Shown here: positions 15,208 through 17,545 of the stretch, in pieces
Layout of the letters: each line of letters starts with the position of its first letter
Position numbering within the stretch: position 1 is the stretch's first letter
Assembly (NCBI GenBank): GCA_903905285.1
Contig: CAIVFQ010000059.1
Location: 1-17,545 of the forward strand
Direction: 5' to 3'
Length of the DNA stretch: 17,545 nt
From: an uncultured Alphaproteobacteria bacterium
GTDB taxonomy: Bacteria > Pseudomonadota > Alphaproteobacteria > Paracaedibacterales > CAIULA01
Notes under the pieces: model-generated
The model's database searches: none
Told to the model about the DNA's origin: nothing
The model's input: only the letters and a program-made list of their open reading frames with translations
Position numbers and translations under genes: made by a program

Positions 15208-15240
15208 TTAAAAGGGGTTCTTGTAATTTACGAACCCCTT
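15208..15240 (-). terminator. Hairpin terminator after the PpiD-like gene
   Basis: A perfect 9-bp stem (AAGGGGTTC, 15212-15220, with GAACCCCTT, 15232-15240) encloses an 11-base loop, 5 bp past the stop of the PpiD-like gene. On the minus strand the stem is followed by CTTTTAATG, a short T run. This fits a modest Rho-independent terminator and implies that the secreted-protein gene downstream has its own promoter. Confidence 0.7.
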
Positions 15241-15244
15241 ATCA

Positions 15245-17167
15245 TTAACCAGCGTCTTGAGTAACTTGCTTCATCAATTCTTGATCAATGGAAACCTTGA
15301 AATGTGTCCGGAATTTTTGCAAAAGAACAGCCATAATATCTTTTTCAATCATGTCTTTTAAAAGCTCGGAAAACTTTTTCTTTTTCTCAAGGTCAGGCTT
15401 AAACGGTTCAACCCGTTGCAGCATAATAACGGCCAATCCCTTGCCGTCAGCCGTTAATCCGTACGCGGCTTGGTTCAAAGGCAGCTGCAAAGCTTTTGCT
15501 AATAAATCAGGATTTAGGTTCTTTTGAAGATCGGTCTCTTTATCCTTTTTTGCTGAAGCAAAGTCAGCCCGACTTAACGGTTGATTGACCATAATTGTTA
15601 GGCCATGTTGGCTAGCCAGACGCGCCAAATCAGACAGGCTTTTAACTTGCTGAACAACAGATTGTGCCAGTTGAGCAGCCGCATCATTTTTACTCTCAGC
15701 CACCCAATCTTTTTCAACCAAAGACTGGATTTTTTCAAATTCAGGGGTATAAGGTGCATCAATTTTATTGACCTGCAAAACGAAACAATTCTCTGAATCG
15801 GCCTCTATTACGGGGCTTTGATTGCCCTCACCCAAACCAAAGGCCTGTTCAACAATTTGCTTTACAACAAGCATTGGCAACGTTGCGAAGGCGGGTTTGC
15901 CATCTTTGGTTTGACCTTTTTGGTTAAATGCGGGAACAACCTCGGTTGATAGTTGATTCGCTTTGACAACATCCTCTAACTTTTCGCCGCCAGCGAGGCT
16001 GTCTTCTATTTTATTTCTGAGGTTGGTTAACGAATCACCAAACTTTTGAAGACGCAAGTTTTCTTGAATTTGCGCCCTTACCTCGCCTAGAGGTTGCTGC
16101 GTTTCTGGCACGATTTTTGTCACTTGATAAATGACATGACCAAATCCTGTGTCGATCGGTTCTGATGATTTACCAAGTTCTAAGCCACAAACAACGTCTG
16201 CCGCAATTTCAGGCAACCCTGATTTTTCAACAACGCCCAAATCATCAAGTTTACCACCCTTAATATTTCTAGCCACCAATTCCAAAGGCTGACCTGCATT
16301 GACCAGCTTGGACGCCTCTAAGGCTTGCTCTTGAGTTGCGTATGTCAGGCTCTTAACCGCCCGTTTTTCAGGCTTTGTAAATTGGCCTGCTTGCTTTTCA
16401 TATTCTTGCTTTATGTCGTCTTCACTAACAGGAATTTGAGCCAACAGACTTTTCGCTTTTATCAACACAAGCGTGACAGAACGAAATTCAGGAATCGCAT
16501 AGGTGTCTTTGTGTTTCGTGTAATGTAACTTTAGATCTGCTGCTGTGGGTGCGTGTGTCAGCTTAATTTTATCGGAAGGAATCATCACAACACTGAAAAC
16601 CTTCTTTTCATTCAAGGCTTTAAACAACACGTCTTGGTAAAAAGTTGGCAATGCCATACCAATTGTTAACGGCGCAATCAGCTGTTGGCCCAAAAGCGAT
16701 TGTTTAATATCCTTAAGGAACGCGCGCTCGCTTAGACCGTTGTTGCGCAGCAGCTCGTCAAAAAGTTGGCGATTAAAGATACCGCCCTGCTGAAACGCAG
16801 GAATAGCATGTACTTGGTTTCTGACCAAACTATCAGATACCGTCAATTTGGATCGTTCCAATTCTTGTTCTAAAACACTTTGGTTAATCAGCTGGTCTAG
16901 AACCTGTTGGTAAAGCCCCAATTGCTGAAGTTGAGCGGGCGTTACCCGTTCCTTGATAGCCTGTTGAATTCGGCTAACCTCTTGCTGCAAGGTCGTTGCA
17001 TACTGTTCGTAAGAGATTGCGTGCCCCCCTACCTTAGCTAGGGAACGATTCTGGCCATAGCCGCGAATAATATCCCCAATTCCCCAGACAACGAAGCTGG
17101 CGATAATGGCCCCAAATAAAACCTTGATAAACCATTTGCCTGACTGTTCACGAAAAGACTGCAACAT
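15245..17167 (-). CDS. PpiD/SurA-type membrane-anchored peptidyl-prolyl isomerase-like chaperone
   Basis: PpiD proteins are anchored in the inner membrane and hold newly exported proteins in the periplasm. The 640-residue product has a single N-terminal membrane helix (about 12-33, KVLFGAIIASFVVWGIGDI), a SurA-like N-terminal chaperone domain (about 40-200), a parvulin-like domain (about 265-360, ending DTGFGHVIYQVTKI) and a second helical chaperone half to the C-terminus. The parvulin strand reads VKSLTYAT, so the usual early active-site histidine is not evident and isomerase activity may be lost, as in E. coli PpiD. I use the ATG at 17167 because translation from there gives the canonical MLQSFREQSGKW start; the frame is open to 17230 and beyond. 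There is no ribosome site before the ATG. A promoter candidate is 16-45 bp upstream. Confidence 0.9.
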   Translation of the reverse strand: MLQSFREQSGKWFIKVLFGAIIASFVVWGIGDIIRGYGQNRSLAKVGGHAISYEQYATTLQQEVSRIQQAIKERVTPAQLQQLGLYQQVLDQLINQSVLEQELERSKLTVSDSLVRNQVHAIPAFQQGGIFNRQLFDELLRNNGLSERAFLKDIKQSLLGQQLIAPLTIGMALPTFYQDVLFKALNEKKVFSVVMIPSDKIKLTHAPTAADLKLHYTKHKDTYAIPEFRSVTLVLIKAKSLLAQIPVSEDDIKQEYEKQAGQFTKPEKRAVKSLTYATQEQALEASKLVNAGQPLELVARNIKGGKLDDLGVVEKSGLPEIAADVVCGLELGKSSEPIDTGFGHVIYQVTKIVPETQQPLGEVRAQIQENLRLQKFGDSLTNLRNKIEDSLAGGEKLEDVVKANQLSTEVVPAFNQKGQTKDGKPAFATLPMLVVKQIVEQAFGLGEGNQSPVIEADSENCFVLQVNKIDAPYTPEFEKIQSLVEKDWVAESKNDAAAQLAQSVVQQVKSLSDLARLASQHGLTIMVNQPLSRADFASAKKDKETDLQKNLNPDLLAKALQLPLNQAAYGLTADGKGLAVIMLQRVEPFKPDLEKKKKFSELLKDMIEKDIMAVLLQKFRTHFKVSIDQELMKQVTQDAG

Positions 17168-17182
17168 ATTTTTTTTAAATTT

Positions 17183-17212
17183 TTTATAAACAATAATTAA
17201 TAGTGTAAACAA
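17183..17212 (-). promoter_or_regulatory. Candidate promoter for the PpiD-like gene
   Basis: On the minus strand TTGTTT (-35, 17207-17212) and TATAAA (-10, 17183-17188) are 18 bp apart, immediately upstream of the gene. TTTACA (17204-17209) is an alternative -35 with a short 15-bp spacer. Transcription would begin near 17176, only about nine bases before the ATG, so the mRNA would be almost leaderless, in line with the missing ribosome site. Confidence 0.45.
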
Positions 17213-17244
17213 AATACCACCCCCCGACAACTGTTGAACGGGGC

Positions 17245-17441
17245 AACCTGATTAAAAATGCAAAAGATGGTTTTTGTGGATTGAATTCAGAGCCGATCGA
17301 CAGCGATAGACGTTGTTTGCAACTTAGAGCTTGGCAAATCAAAGGACTGGTTTTTCTGGGCATATTTGTGACTTATGAAGGGGCCCTCCTGGCCGAACCC
17401 CAACCCGCGTTGCCTCCCCACCGCGCACCACAACATGATTC
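17245..17441 (+). repeat. Right copy of the diverged dispersed repeat
   Basis: This is the counterpart of 84-262, in the same orientation, matching in three blocks with spacers of different length. The first block is nearly identical (17245-17285), the second (17356-17392) shares the AAGGGGCCC core, and the third is weak. Unlike the left copy, the reading frame through this copy keeps a coherent hydrophobic stretch (GLVFLGIFVTYEGALLA), whereas the matching frame in the left copy hits a stop next to the core. This copy may therefore be closer to the ancestral form. There is no transposase, and the element may run past the window end. Confidence 0.6.
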
Positions 17442-17545
17442 TCCCTTTGCCTCAAAATCTTGCGATTTTGGGCACATCTTCGCACCGGGTTCCACCCCGA
17501 TGAAAATTCGTCTACAGTGACAAAGCGCTCCATCACTGTATACAA

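Larger units (their letters stand above)
17168..17545. other. Non-genic right flank
   Basis: Apart from the promoter candidate and the repeat copy, nothing firm is seen. A plus-strand frame, open from upstream of 17212 to a stop at 17518-17520, spans the repeat copy and encodes a peptide containing KDGFCGL and, further on, GLVFLGIFVTYEGALLAEPQ. It has no ATG or ribosome site of its own. The minus frame 17339-17545 has an unremarkable product. Confidence 0.5.

Noticed and set aside
17339..17545. Minus-strand frame at the window end as a gene
   Set aside because: It is antisense to the repeat copy, has no recognisable domain, and its start is at the window edge.
1..17545. tRNA or rRNA genes
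   Set aside because: I looked in the gene-free stretches and saw no cloverleaf with a TTCGAATC-type arm and no rRNA-like sequence.

Overview
The window looks like chromosomal DNA of a Gram-negative alphaproteobacterium, probably from the intracellular or host-associated side of the group (Holosporales/Rickettsiales-like). The reasons are a moderate-to-low GC content judged by eye, an RseP-BamA-OmpH-LpxD-FabZ-LpxA envelope cluster followed by hemJ and rho, an alphaproteobacterial-type nitronate monooxygenase-like protein, and dispersed palindromic repeats of the GTCATTGCGA type. The taxonomic call is inference, because the window has no rRNA.

Layout. 1-479 is non-genic: it holds one copy of a diverged repeat (about 84-262) and a 62-bp broken piece of rho (346-407). 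480-1791 (minus) is a family-1 glycosyltransferase gene broken by a 19-bp tandem duplication. 1792-2109 is non-genic with small palindromes and an insertion-sequence-like end. 2110-10219 (minus) is one compact run in the order rseP > bamA > ompH/skp > lpxD > fabZ > lpxA > hemJ > rho, with gaps of 0 to about 46 bp, so probably one operon or a set of coupled transcripts. 10220-10574 is a spacer filled by palindromic repeats. 10575-11840 (minus) is a penicillin-binding D,D-carboxypeptidase and 11943-12956 (minus) is gpsA. 13114-14511 is the only convincing plus-strand gene, a nitronate monooxygenase-like flavoprotein with a C-terminal cysteine cluster. It converges, with 3 bp to spare, on an unrecognised secreted lysine-rich protein (14515-15144, minus). 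A hairpin (15208-15240) separates that from a PpiD/SurA-type periplasmic chaperone (15245-17167, minus). 17168-17545 holds a second copy of the left-end repeat.

How it fits together. Most genes build or maintain the cell envelope. FabZ supplies hydroxyacyl-ACP chemistry, LpxA and LpxD begin lipid A synthesis, OmpH/Skp and PpiD escort outer-membrane proteins to BamA, RseP cleaves membrane substrates in envelope signalling, the carboxypeptidase trims peptidoglycan, and GpsA makes glycerol-3-phosphate for phospholipids. HemJ (haem synthesis) and Rho (termination) ride at the end of the cluster. I see no clear new multi-gene system. The most unusual items are the repeat pair at the two window ends, the orphan rho fragment beyond the glycosyltransferase, the 19-bp duplication that switches that gene off, the Cys cluster in the flavoprotein, and the unknown secreted helical protein with an awkward start.
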